From UBA1563 sp041671545 (GTDB lineage: Bacteria > Bacteroidota > Ignavibacteria > Ignavibacteriales > Ignavibacteriaceae): a stretch of 64,000 nt of DNA. This document shows positions 40,686 to 49,915 of this stretch, piece after piece. Each line of letters starts with the position of its first letter. Position 1 is the first letter of the stretch. The translations under genes and the position numbers were made by a program. Location: NCBI GenBank assembly GCA_041671545.1, contig JBAZBI010000005.1:124001-188000 (forward strand), written 5' to 3'. The notes under the pieces were generated by a model, which was given only the letters and a program-made list of their open reading frames with translations, was not told the DNA's origin and ran no database searches.

Positions 40686-43490
40686 ATGAAAACAAAAATC
40701 TTTTTTTCGGCTTTAATAATTCTCATTTTTAACATAATGCTTAACGCCCAAACGCCAATTGTATTAACCCTCAAAGCATCGGGCGTAAGTTCAACAGAAA
40801 CACCGGAAGGTTCTTCCCATCTTTCTGTTTCGGCAACATTAAACGGTGCTGTAAATGCCAATTACACCAATTGCTCGGTAAGTTTTGAATACGGACTTAC
40901 CACAAGTTATGGCAATAGTATAGCCGCAAACCCCGCAAATGTAACCGGTGATTACGGTTATGCCGTAAATGCAGCCGTTACCATTAACTACACCCACACC
41001 AGTTCAACACAAGAGCGGCTGATCCATTACCGCTTAAAAGTTACCAACGAAAACGGCACATATTACGGCAGAGACTTTACAGCCATTCCCATTCACCGAA
41101 CCCGTAACATTTTTATTAGAGCTACTTGTTCCGATAGCCAAACATTGGCAAATTTTGACATGGAAAATAATGATCAATCTGAGGTAACTGTTAATTATAA
41201 TGCCGGAGACGGATATACCGGCAATGTAATAATTGGATCACATCAAACACAACAGATCTTCGCTCCCAAAGGAAGTGTTTGTGCATTTTATTATGCTAAT
41301 AATCTTTTCTTGCAAGTGTTAACCAACGACCAAATTTGCTCGGAAACTCAATTAGCCCGGCAAAGGGTATGGATGACTGCAACGGGAGCTATTGCATCGG
41401 ATAAATTTATGTTCAGAATTGAAAACGGAAACAATTATCCGGTGGATTTGAACTTATTGAACCAATCAACAACCTATCCATATACTATAGCCGCAAATTC
41501 TATTGCTTATTTAGTGGCAGATAAAACCACAACAGAAATGAGTGTTGCCGGAGTACCTTTTTTATATTCAGAACCATACAGTTACATTTACGAGGGAATG
41601 GGCTGGCTGGCAGTAACTTCATTATCAACAACTGCAACTACAGCCGATTTTGAACTTTACAACCGCGATGATGCTGCGCATACATTTGTTCTGCGCAACG
41701 CCGGTGGAACTGAAAACAGTTACACTCTTGCCGCGTATGAAAGCAGAACCATTACACTCGCAAACGAAAATTGGAGCGTTTATACAACCGTTTGGGACCC
41801 AACCGGAATGAACTATGGTCCTCCATGGGGCAATATCTACACCGGTCCCGCATTTGGCAATGCAGCATATTGTAACAACGGCTTATTAAAAATAGCCACT
41901 GCAACACCCGGTTCGGCTTTAACACCTTCTGTAAGTTCCGCATCAATCGCTTCATCAACATCGTTAACATTGAACGGGGCAATTGCCAACAGCTCTTTTT
42001 CAAGTGCTGATGTAGATTACCATTTTATTTACGGAACCGACCCTGCCAATTTAAACCAAAGCACAACTGCGCAAAGCGGAACAGTGCCGGGAAGCGGAAG
42101 CTTAAATGTAAGCGCAACTGTAACCGGATTAACCACCGAAACAATGTATTACTTCAAACTTGTTGCTGCAACAACTCAAAGTTCGGCAAAGAAAATTTTT
42201 CTAAGTACGGCAATCCCAACAACAAATCTAAAATTACATCTTCGCTCGGATTTGGCTGTAACATCAGCAACTTCAGCCGTTTCAAATTGGGGAGATGTTT
42301 CCGGTTTTGATAATGATGCTTCGCAAAGCACAAGTGCAAATCAACCAACACTTGTTTCTAATTCCATGAATGGAAATCCGGTAATTAGATTTAATGGAAC
42401 GAATTCAAAACTAACTTTGCCAACTTCTGCAACACTTGGAATACAAGGCAATCCGTACGAAATGTTTATTGTGGCAAAATCGAGTTCAAGCAGCATTCAG
42501 TTTCTTGTAAGCGGAAATGCGACAGAACAATTTGAATATCATCTGAGCGGTGTTGGGGTGAGGTTTATACCAATCACATCTGCCTATTTAGATTTAGGAT
42601 CATCGGGAGCTTTTACAGATGGCAACGCACATATATTTTCTGGAAGAGCTTCATCAAGCGGCGGCGCAGTTCGTGTTGATGGAACTGATGGAGGAACATC
42701 AAGCGCGAATATTCTATCATCCAATTCCGGCGCTCTTCAACTTGGTGTGCGTAGCGATGGAACCTATTATTTTAACGGAGATATTGCTGAAGTAATATTT
42801 TACAACACAAATTTAAGCACATCAGATAGAAGTACAGTAGAACATTATCTCGCAAACAGATATGGCGTAACATCCAGTGCACTGCCGGTTGAGTTAACTT
42901 CGTTTACAGCAAATGTTATTGATGGAAAAGTTTTATTGAATTGGCAGACAGCAACAGAAGTAAATAACTACGGGTTTGAAATAGAAAGGACCTCACCCCG
43001 TCCCTCTCCTTACCAAGGAGAGGGTGGCGAAGCCGGGAGAGGTTGGGAAACAATTGGTTTCGTTCAAGGTCATGGTAATTCCAATTCACCAAAAAATTAT
43101 TCGTTTACAGACGCAACTCCGCCGACTGGAAAAGCAGAATACCGCTTAAAGCAAATAGATTTTGACGGTAAGTATGAATACAGTGATGTTGTTGAAGTGA
43201 AAGTTGAAGCGCCGACTCAATTTGCGTTGGAACAGAATTACCCCAATCCGTTTAACCCCGAAACAGTTATCAGTTACGAATTGCCCGTTAACGGGAAAGT
43301 TGAGTTAAGAGTATTTGATCCTCTTGGAAGAGAAGTGGCTGAATTGGTGAATGCTGAAAAAACTGCAGGCAGATATGAAGTGAAATTTTCCGCCAATAAC
43401 GCTGGAAGTAAACTTTCAAGCGGAGTCTATTTTTATCGATTAACGACAGGTTCCTTTATGGCAACCAAGAAATTTATTCTCACAAAATAG
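40686..43490 (+). CDS. Secreted type IX cargo protein with LamG-like region and sorting domain
   Basis: 934 aa, signal peptide (MKTKIFFSALIILIFNIMLNA). The middle contains a concanavalin A/LamG-type domain (around residues 520-730: LHLRSDLAVTSAT, WGDVSGFDNDASQST, NGNPVIRFNGTNSKLTLP). The last ~85 residues are a type IX (Por) sorting domain: EQNYPNPFNPETVISYELP, LRVFDPLGREVAELVN, SSGVYFYRLTTGSFMATKKFILTK. About residue 770 an 18-residue stretch TSPRPSPYQGEGGEAGRG comes from a palindromic DNA element inserted in frame (42990-43042). Function beyond surface or secreted display is unknown; a carbohydrate-binding role is possible. Confidence 0.88.
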   Translation: MKTKIFFSALIILIFNIMLNAQTPIVLTLKASGVSSTETPEGSSHLSVSATLNGAVNANYTNCSVSFEYGLTTSYGNSIAANPANVTGDYGYAVNAAVTINYTHTSSTQERLIHYRLKVTNENGTYYGRDFTAIPIHRTRNIFIRATCSDSQTLANFDMENNDQSEVTVNYNAGDGYTGNVIIGSHQTQQIFAPKGSVCAFYYANNLFLQVLTNDQICSETQLARQRVWMTATGAIASDKFMFRIENGNNYPVDLNLLNQSTTYPYTIAANSIAYLVADKTTTEMSVAGVPFLYSEPYSYIYEGMGWLAVTSLSTTATTADFELYNRDDAAHTFVLRNAGGTENSYTLAAYESRTITLANENWSVYTTVWDPTGMNYGPPWGNIYTGPAFGNAAYCNNGLLKIATATPGSALTPSVSSASIASSTSLTLNGAIANSSFSSADVDYHFIYGTDPANLNQSTTAQSGTVPGSGSLNVSATVTGLTTETMYYFKLVAATTQSSAKKIFLSTAIPTTNLKLHLRSDLAVTSATSAVSNWGDVSGFDNDASQSTSANQPTLVSNSMNGNPVIRFNGTNSKLTLPTSATLGIQGNPYEMFIVAKSSSSSIQFLVSGNATEQFEYHLSGVGVRFIPITSAYLDLGSSGAFTDGNAHIFSGRASSSGGAVRVDGTDGGTSSANILSSNSGALQLGVRSDGTYYFNGDIAEVIFYNTNLSTSDRSTVEHYLANRYGVTSSALPVELTSFTANVIDGKVLLNWQTATEVNNYGFEIERTSPRPSPYQGEGGEAGRGWETIGFVQGHGNSNSPKNYSFTDATPPTGKAEYRLKQIDFDGKYEYSDVVEVKVEAPTQFALEQNYPNPFNPETVISYELPVNGKVELRVFDPLGREVAELVNAEKTAGRYEVKFSANNAGSKLSSGVYFYRLTTGSFMATKKFILTK
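42990..43042. repeat. Palindromic element inserted in frame inside the type IX cargo gene
   Basis: Core stem CCCTCTCCTT-ACC-AAGGAGAGGG (43002-43024), flanked by ACCTCACC and GGGAGAGGT-like outer parts. It adds residues TSPRPSPYQGEGGEAGRG without breaking the frame. Similar CCTCACCCC...CCTCTCC elements are known as dispersed repeats in these lineages; the copy number cannot be checked here. Confidence 0.8.
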
Positions 43491-43516
43491 TGTTTAAAAA
43501 TTTTCCCGAAGATTGT

Positions 43517-43542
43517 AGAGCCGCATAAATTGCGGCTCTTTC
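43517..43542 (+). terminator. Terminator after type IX cargo gene
   Basis: AGAGCCGCA / TGCGGCTCT stem (43517-43539), TAAAT loop, followed by TTTCGTTCT. Good rho-independent form. Confidence 0.8.
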
Positions 43543-43556
43543 GTTCTATTCTTAAC

Positions 43557-43817
43557 TTAATCATCTTCTTCAGAATGATCTCCACCTTCTTGTTTTGCAC
43601 CACCGCGACCCTCGTTTTCCGCATCATCTTTATTTGATGAGCGGTGACACTTTACACAATTCCGGATGTCGCGAATTCCTTCTTCCGAATGTTCTGATAT
43701 TAGTTTTGCTTCGTTGTGTTCGTGACATTTGTAACAAGTGTAATTTTTAAAACTATCGGGTATCTCAGATTTATACTCTAATTCCTCAGGACCAGAAAAG
43801 TTACTTTCGACTTGAAA
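43557..43817 (-). pseudogene. Cytochrome c fragment (two CxxCH heme motifs), N-terminus lost
   Basis: Reverse-strand open frame of 86 codons, no ATG/GTG/TTG start, closed upstream by TGA (43818-43820) and ending TAA (43557-43559). It reads KNYTCYKCHEHNEAKLISEH then IRNCVKCHRSSN and an acidic tail HSEEDD. CYKCH and CVKCH are two CxxCH heme-attachment motifs. The missing start and short length suggest the C-terminal stump of a multiheme cytochrome. Convergent with the cargo gene's terminator. Could be part of a longer gene by frameshift, but the upstream 80 bases contain no clear coding signal. Confidence 0.7.
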
Positions 43818-43903
43818 TCATTTTCTCAAAAGTGATTTCTCAAAATTCATTATATTTAGCAACAAATTTATTTTTATTCTCATAATTATCATTGAACTAG
43901 AAA

Positions 43904-45619
43904 ATGCCCATAATTAAACCTAAACTTTTTACAACTTTAAAAGATTATAACAAAACTCAATTCATAGCTGATGCTACTGCCGGGGTGATAGTTGGAATTG
44001 TCGCTTTACCATTAGCTATTGCATTCGCCATCGCAAGCGGCGTAACTCCTGAAAAAGGAATTATCACTGCGATCATTGCGGGATTTATTATCTCGGTGTT
44101 TGGAGGCAGCCGTGTACAAATCGGCGGACCCACAGGCGCTTTCATCATTATTGTTTATGGAATTGTTCAGAATTATGGAACTACCGGCTTAACGATCGCC
44201 ACTATTATGGCCGGAATAATATTAGTCATAATGGGTTTAGCGCGATTCGGTTCCCTTATTAAATTTATTCCGTATCCTGTTGTAGTTGGCTTTACAAGCG
44301 GAATAGCGCTGCTGATTTTTTCTACTCAGATAAAAGATTTTTTTGGTTTGCAAATCCCCAAAATTCCGGCAGAATTTCATGAAAAATGGATTGCCTATTT
44401 TGGAGCTTTTTCAACAATAAATTATTCCGTCTTTGGAATTGCAGCGCTTTCTTTGTTAATCATGATTTTTTGGCCGAAAGTGACACATAAAGTTCCTGGC
44501 TCCTTGGTAGCAATCATAGTTTCTACATTGTTAGTTATTATCTTCAAATTACCGGTAGATACAATCGGAAGTAAATTCGGAGAAATCCCATCTAATTTAC
44601 CAACTCCGCATCTGGTAGAAATAAATTTAACTCTCATAAGAAATTTGATAGCTCCGGCAACCGTCATTGCAATACTCGCAGCAATTGAGTCACTTCTTTC
44701 AGCGGTTGTTGCCGATGGAATGATCGGAGGAAAACACCGAAGTAATATGGAACTTGTTGCTCAAGGTTTAGCAAATATTGTTACGCCTCTCTTTGGAGGA
44801 ATACCGGCAACGGGAGCTATTGCACGAACGGCTACAAATATTAAAAATGGTGGAAGAACACCTGTAGCGGGAATAATCCATGCAATAACTCTTTTGCTAA
44901 TTATGCTTTTCTTTGGCAACTATGCAAAATTAATTCCGATGGCAACGTTAGCCGCTATTCTAGTTATCGTTGCTTATAACATGAGTGAGTGGCATGCATT
45001 TAAAACACTATTAAAAAGCCCAAAGAGCGATGTTATAGTTTTGCTCACAACTTTCTCTTTAACTGTATTGTTTGATTTGACTATCGCTATTGAGATCGGA
45101 ATGATCTTAGCCGTTTTACTCTTTATGAAACGTATGTCGGAGGTTTCCAACGTAAGTGTTATAACAAGGGAATTAGAAGATGAAGAAGATATGCCGGACC
45201 CAAATGCTGTTGATAAAAAATTAATTCCGGTAGGAGTTGAAGTCTTTGAAATTAACGGACCGTTCTTCTTTGGTGCTGCTTCAAAATTTAAAGAAGAAAT
45301 GAGAATGATTGAAGCGCCGCCGAAAGTTAGAATTATAAGAATGAGAAATGTTCCGGCAGTAGATGCAACGGGAATGCAGACGATAAAAGACTTTTACAAT
45401 GATGCCATAAAACAAGGGACAAAAATTATTCTGTCCGGTGTACATACACAACCATTATTTGCAATGACGCAAGCAGGGATATTCGACTTAGTTGGAGAAG
45501 AAAATATTTTTGGTAATATTGATGACGCTTTAGACCGCGCACGCGAAATTCTTGGTCTGGAGAAGCTGGGAAGACCTACAGATTTTGTGGCGACGGTTAA
45601 AAGAGAAATGGAAAAGTAA
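43904..45619 (+). CDS. SulP-family anion permease with STAS domain
   Basis: 571 aa. About 10-12 membrane helices; TAGVIVGIVALPLAIAFAIASG near residue 26 is the SulP signature, and GGPTGAFIIIVYGIV lies further on. The C-terminal STAS domain starts near residue 445 (VGVEVFEINGPFFFGAASKF, IIRMRNVPAVDATGMQTIKDF, ILSGVHTQPLFAM). SulP proteins carry sulfate, bicarbonate or other anions, with Na+ or H+ coupling; the specificity is not readable by eye, though bicarbonate is one known case. First gene of the operon with the EIIA-like and hydrogenase-like complex, spaced 48 bases from the next start, which points to a function linked to membrane energy coupling. Confidence 0.9.
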   Translation: MPIIKPKLFTTLKDYNKTQFIADATAGVIVGIVALPLAIAFAIASGVTPEKGIITAIIAGFIISVFGGSRVQIGGPTGAFIIIVYGIVQNYGTTGLTIATIMAGIILVIMGLARFGSLIKFIPYPVVVGFTSGIALLIFSTQIKDFFGLQIPKIPAEFHEKWIAYFGAFSTINYSVFGIAALSLLIMIFWPKVTHKVPGSLVAIIVSTLLVIIFKLPVDTIGSKFGEIPSNLPTPHLVEINLTLIRNLIAPATVIAILAAIESLLSAVVADGMIGGKHRSNMELVAQGLANIVTPLFGGIPATGAIARTATNIKNGGRTPVAGIIHAITLLLIMLFFGNYAKLIPMATLAAILVIVAYNMSEWHAFKTLLKSPKSDVIVLLTTFSLTVLFDLTIAIEIGMILAVLLFMKRMSEVSNVSVITRELEDEEDMPDPNAVDKKLIPVGVEVFEINGPFFFGAASKFKEEMRMIEAPPKVRIIRMRNVPAVDATGMQTIKDFYNDAIKQGTKIILSGVHTQPLFAMTQAGIFDLVGEENIFGNIDDALDRAREILGLEKLGRPTDFVATVKREMEK

Positions 45620-45667
45620 TGTTCTCTAAAAAGATATCACTCATATAATTAATTTAAGGATTGTACA

Positions 45668-46336
45668 TTGGACCTAACGATAAAGGATATTTCTGTTTTA
45701 CTTTTGAAACCTGAAAAGGAAATTCAAGGATTAATTAAAAAGAAAGAAATTCCTTTTCAAACGATTAAAGACAAACTTCTTTTTAACAAACAACAAATTA
45801 TCGAGTGGGCACTCAGCAGGAATATCCCGATCAATATTTCCAGTCACGAAAAGCTGAGCGAGTATCATGTAGATACGTTAAATACAATACTTGATGAAAA
45901 TTCTTTTTTTTATGATTGTGATCTTTCTGAAAAAACTTACATAGAGCAGATGGTCAACTTGCTTGATCTTGATAAAAATGTTGACAAAGTTATTATCGTT
46001 CAGTTACTAAAGAACCGTGAAGAATTAATGAGTACTGCCATTGGAAACGGAATAAGTCTTCCGCATCCCCGTATTCCGCTAATGGTTGGAAAGAACAAAC
46101 CGTTGATAAATTTTTTCTTCCCGAAAGAATCTCTTGATCTGAAATCTCTCGATGGAAAACCGGTTCACACAATTATTCTAATGATTTCGCAGACAATTAA
46201 ACAGCATTTAAGCATGTTAGCACATTTAAGTTTTCTGCTCTCTCAAGAATCGTTTAGAAATGCACTTGAAAAACGATTTGATTATCAGGAGATAATAAAT
46301 ATTATTACTCAAATTGAGGGAACCAGAAAGGGATAA
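45668..46336 (+). CDS. Helix-turn-helix plus PTS EIIA-2-like protein
   Basis: 222 aa, TTG start at 45668 with AAGGA nine bases upstream and no in-frame ATG nearby. Residues ~1-55 look like an excisionase/MerR-like DNA-binding segment (TIKDISVLLLKPEKEIQGLIKKKEIPFQTIKDKLLFNKQQIIEW). Residues ~80-215 are a PTS EIIA type 2 (mannitol/fructose) fold with the phospho-accepting His in NGISLPHPR. No PTS EI, HPr or EIIBC is in the window, so it is probably a stand-alone signalling protein, like the EIIA-Ntr proteins that control transporters. Its place between SulP and the membrane complex suggests it regulates one or both. Confidence 0.8.
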   Translation: MDLTIKDISVLLLKPEKEIQGLIKKKEIPFQTIKDKLLFNKQQIIEWALSRNIPINISSHEKLSEYHVDTLNTILDENSFFYDCDLSEKTYIEQMVNLLDLDKNVDKVIIVQLLKNREELMSTAIGNGISLPHPRIPLMVGKNKPLINFFFPKESLDLKSLDGKPVHTIILMISQTIKQHLSMLAHLSFLLSQESFRNALEKRFDYQEIINIITQIEGTRKG

Positions 46337-46386
46337 ATGTTATGGAAGTAAACTTTATGAATAACAAATAATGATCGCAAAATAAA

Positions 46387-48357
46387 ATGGAGTTATTCTT
46401 TTACGCGATAGTTATTCAACTTCTTTCTGCCATCGTTATTGGTTTTCTGCAGGATAATAGGAAGGCGTCAATTGTTACTCATTGCTTACTCACTATCGGA
46501 TTACTTTTAGGATTTATCTCTTCCTTCACTAAACTTGTTTATTCAAATTCTCCAACACAAAGTTTTAGCTTCTTCGGAATTCCAAATAATTTGTTCCGAT
46601 TCGATGCACTCGCGTTATATTTTTTGTGCATCATTCAACTTGTTGCAATACCAATAACTATTTACAGTTATTCATACTTTAAGCATTACATCGAAAAAGG
46701 GAAGAAGGTTAGAAGCACGCTTGTATTTTATACTTTGCTGCTTGTTTCTACCCAATTGTTGGTCACCGCAAATCACTCAATATTATTTTTAATCTTCTGG
46801 GAAGTGATGAGCATTTCAGCTTATCTCGGAATGATCTTCGAGAAAGAAAAAGAAGAAGTGCAGCAGGGAAGCTTTTATTATTTCGTGATGAATCATATAG
46901 TAGTTTATCTTCTTTTCATCTTTTTCTTTCTACTTCACCATCAAACAAAAAGTTGGCTCTTTAGCGATTTTCATCTTTCCCCCGAAACCGGAAGTTTATT
47001 CGTTATCGCCTATGCATTATCGTTACTAGCGTTTGGAATGAAAGCGGGATTTATGCCGTTTCACTTTTGGCTTCCGAGAGCTCATCCGATTGCTCCAACA
47101 GTTTTCAGTGCTTTTCTTTCCGGAATAATAATTAAGACAGGTATTTACGGAATTTTGCGAACGTTTCAATTTCTTAATCCAACTCCCGAATGGCTTGGAT
47201 GGCTTGTGCTCGTGGTAAGTATGATCAGCGCGATATATGGCGTTTGGTATGCTTTGGCTCAACATGATATTAAAAAACTTTTGGCGTATCATTCGGTTGA
47301 AAATATTGGGATCATCGGAATAGGAATTGGTATTGGTTTTATTGGGTCGGCTTATCAGTCACTACCGATACAAGTTCTTGGATTTGGCGGCGCTTTACTG
47401 CATACATTGAACCATGCAATATTTAAAAGTTTATTGTTCATTGGCAGCGGAGTGATTTATCAAAATTTGGGAACAAGAAACATTGAATTGATGGGTGGAC
47501 TTGTTCACCGTGGAAAATATTTTGTAATGTTATTCCTCATCGGCTCAATCGCAATTAGCGGAATTCCTCCGCTTAACGGATTTATTTCCGAGTTCATTAT
47601 TTACAATGGATTTTTCATAACCGCCAGAGAGTTAAAAAATTATTATCCGCTCATTATGCTTTTATCCGCTGTCGGATTGGCATTCGTTGGCGGATTGGCG
47701 GTTGCTTGTTTCACTAAAATAAATTCAATCATGTTTCTTGGGAACGAAAGAAATGAAGTAAAAGATTTTAACATTTCTATTTATGAATATCTTTCTCTAG
47801 GAATGTTAGCTTTGCTATGTATCGTCATTGGTTTTTTTCCTCAACCGTTTATTGGAATAGTTAATAAAGTATTGGATAATGGATTTGTTCCGGTTAATTC
47901 TTCAGCAGAGCTTCTCAACATTAATTGGTCTTATATCAGTTTGATTTTTGGAGTGATGTTGCTCGGAATTGTTTTGGTCTATTTATGGAATCGAGCTGTT
48001 CAGAAGAAATATGGAAGAAGAACTGCCGATGCTTGGGGATGCGGATACGAAAATATAAATCCACGGATGCAATACACAGCTTCTTCATTTGCAGATGAGT
48101 TGAACGAGATATCAAAGTCTGTGTTAGTCTATCATAAAAATATAAAACCATCAAAAGCAATATTCCCTCCAAAGGAAAGTTTTGAAAGTCATTCTGAAGA
48201 TTTAGTAGACAACAAAATGGTTCTCAAAGGTTATTGGAAATTCAATTCTGTGATTTCAAAAATCGAATTTTTGAGTCACACCGATATTCGATATTACATC
48301 ACTTTCATTTTAATAATTTTAGCCGTTTACAGTTTGATAGCGTTCTTATGGAATTAA
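46387..48357 (+). CDS. HyfB/NuoL-type proton-antiporter subunit of Ehr-like complex
   Basis: 656 aa, about 14-16 membrane helices. Mrp/NuoL family signatures: FWEVMSISAYLGMIFE with the key Glu, GMKAGFMPFHFWLPRAHPIAPTVFSAFLSGIIIKTGIYGILR with the functional Lys residues, HDIKKLLAYHSVENIGIIGIG and HTLNHAIFKSLLFIGSG. Matches HyfB of formate-hydrogenlyase-type complexes. Such subunits pump H+ or Na+, driven by electron flow in the peripheral arm. First of six tightly packed subunit genes; the C-terminus extends beyond the antiporter core with a tail (residues ~570-655) of low similarity. Confidence 0.9.
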   Translation: MELFFYAIVIQLLSAIVIGFLQDNRKASIVTHCLLTIGLLLGFISSFTKLVYSNSPTQSFSFFGIPNNLFRFDALALYFLCIIQLVAIPITIYSYSYFKHYIEKGKKVRSTLVFYTLLLVSTQLLVTANHSILFLIFWEVMSISAYLGMIFEKEKEEVQQGSFYYFVMNHIVVYLLFIFFFLLHHQTKSWLFSDFHLSPETGSLFVIAYALSLLAFGMKAGFMPFHFWLPRAHPIAPTVFSAFLSGIIIKTGIYGILRTFQFLNPTPEWLGWLVLVVSMISAIYGVWYALAQHDIKKLLAYHSVENIGIIGIGIGIGFIGSAYQSLPIQVLGFGGALLHTLNHAIFKSLLFIGSGVIYQNLGTRNIELMGGLVHRGKYFVMLFLIGSIAISGIPPLNGFISEFIIYNGFFITARELKNYYPLIMLLSAVGLAFVGGLAVACFTKINSIMFLGNERNEVKDFNISIYEYLSLGMLALLCIVIGFFPQPFIGIVNKVLDNGFVPVNSSAELLNINWSYISLIFGVMLLGIVLVYLWNRAVQKKYGRRTADAWGCGYENINPRMQYTASSFADELNEISKSVLVYHKNIKPSKAIFPPKESFESHSEDLVDNKMVLKGYWKFNSVISKIEFLSHTDIRYYITFILIILAVYSLIAFLWN

Positions 48358-48362
48358 ATTAA

Positions 48363-49274
48363 ATGTTACAAGGAATTATTTCGGTACTGAGCATTTTGCT
48401 TCTGGCTCCTATGTTTGCCGGATTAGTAAATAAGTTGAAAGCGATTTTTACCGGAAGAATCGGAGCTCCGATTTTACAACCATATTATGATTTGCAACGG
48501 TTACTAAGAAAAGAAACGATTAACGCCGGTAGTTCTTCATTCATCAGCACTATTTCTCCGGTAGTTAATTTGGTAGCGGTTGTCATAGCTGCGGCAATGT
48601 TACCGATTGGCTTAGCTCATCCCGTGATTAGTTTTGAAGGAGATATTATTTTATTCGCTTATATTTTAGGATTGGCGAGGTTCTTCCAAATTCTTGCCGC
48701 GATGGATATTGGCAGTTCGTTTGAGGGAATGGGAGCCGCGCGTGAAGCAGCTTTTGCAATTTTTGCAGAACCGATTTTCTTCTTCACTCTTGGAAGCATC
48801 GCATTTATGAGCGGACTAACTTCAATTTATGATATTTATCATTCAATAAGATTGGATAATGTTACTTACATTATTTTTATAATCGTCTGTTCAACATCAG
48901 CATTTATCCTTGCTATTACAGAATGCTCTCGCATGCCGGTTGATGATCCAAATACGCATTTGGAATTAACGATGATTCACGAAGTGATGATACTGGACAA
49001 CTCCGGAGTTGATTTATTTCTCTATCAATATTCAAGTTATATCAAATTATTTATTTATGTCATACTCGAAACTTCTTTCTTTTATCCTTTCGGAGTTAAA
49101 AGTTATACGGTTGGTATTGTGATCTTTGTGGTTGTAATAGCGATCCTATCGGTTACTCTGGCAGTAGTTGAAACAATAACATCACGGTTCAAGATGAAAA
49201 ATATTCCGCAATACCTTTTGTTTGCAACGGCAATCGGAATATTGAATTTACTTATTTATACTTTTACGAAATAA
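48363..49274 (+). CDS. HyfC/NuoH-type membrane subunit
   Basis: 303 aa, about 8 membrane helices. NuoH/HyfC signatures: GLVNKLKAIFTGRIGAPILQPYYDLQRLLRKE near the N-terminus, and FILAITECSRMPVDDPNTHLELTMIHEVMILDNSG, the conserved loop that couples electron transfer to the membrane arm in complex I and group 4 hydrogenases. Starts five bases after hyfB-like gene. Normal length for HyfC (about 315 aa in E. coli). Confidence 0.9.
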   Translation: MLQGIISVLSILLLAPMFAGLVNKLKAIFTGRIGAPILQPYYDLQRLLRKETINAGSSSFISTISPVVNLVAVVIAAAMLPIGLAHPVISFEGDIILFAYILGLARFFQILAAMDIGSSFEGMGAAREAAFAIFAEPIFFFTLGSIAFMSGLTSIYDIYHSIRLDNVTYIIFIIVCSTSAFILAITECSRMPVDDPNTHLELTMIHEVMILDNSGVDLFLYQYSSYIKLFIYVILETSFFYPFGVKSYTVGIVIFVVVIAILSVTLAVVETITSRFKMKNIPQYLLFATAIGILNLLIYTFTK

Positions 49275-49282
49275 GATTCATT

Positions 49283-49915
49283 ATGCAAAATGTTTTGAGT
49301 ATTCTCTTTTGTTTATCTCTCTTTTATCTCGCTGTAACTTCGCGGGTAAAAGCGTATGTTTCAGTTTTGCGGTTTCAAGGAATTCTTCTAACTGTTTTGT
49401 TAGTGTTCCCGTTTCTCAACCACTTTTCAGTGTATGCGTTTATTTTGCCCACAACATTGTTCGTCGTAAAAGTGATTTTAATTCCGCGGTATATCAATAA
49501 AATTATTCTTGATCTTGACATCAAACGGATGATCGAACCGACGATTCAACAATTTACTTTTCAACTTCTTGTTATTTTTGCAATGATCATAATCTTTGTT
49601 ACGTCAAACATTTTGTCGAAAAGTACGAGTATAGAAACGATCCCATTTGCCGGCGGATTTTCAGCAATAGTTGTCGGAATATTTGTAATCATCTTTAGAA
49701 AAAAATTAATCATTCATGTTGCGGGATTTTTAGTGCTTGAAAACGGAATATTTTTATTCGGTACTGCCGTCGCTTCCGAATTACCGATGATGATCGAAAT
49801 TGGAACGCTTCTCGATGTTTTCGTTGTGGTCTTTTTAATGGGAATTGCCATGAACAAAATCAGTTCAACCTTATCCGGTTTTGATGTGACTGCTTTGGGG
49901 AGGCTTAAAGACTGA
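49283..49915 (+). CDS. HyfE-type membrane subunit
   Basis: 210 aa, about 7 membrane helices. Matches HyfE of hydrogenase-4 and formate hydrogenlyase (combining NuoK-like and NuoJ-like parts): AGFLVLENGIFLFGTAVASELPMMIEIGTLLDVFVVVFLMGI, with Glu residues in the NuoK-like helices that belong to the proton path. Overlaps the next gene by one base (TGATG), showing translational coupling. Confidence 0.85.
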   Translation: MQNVLSILFCLSLFYLAVTSRVKAYVSVLRFQGILLTVLLVFPFLNHFSVYAFILPTTLFVVKVILIPRYINKIILDLDIKRMIEPTIQQFTFQLLVIFAMIIIFVTSNILSKSTSIETIPFAGGFSAIVVGIFVIIFRKKLIIHVAGFLVLENGIFLFGTAVASELPMMIEIGTLLDVFVVVFLMGIAMNKISSTLSGFDVTALGRLKD

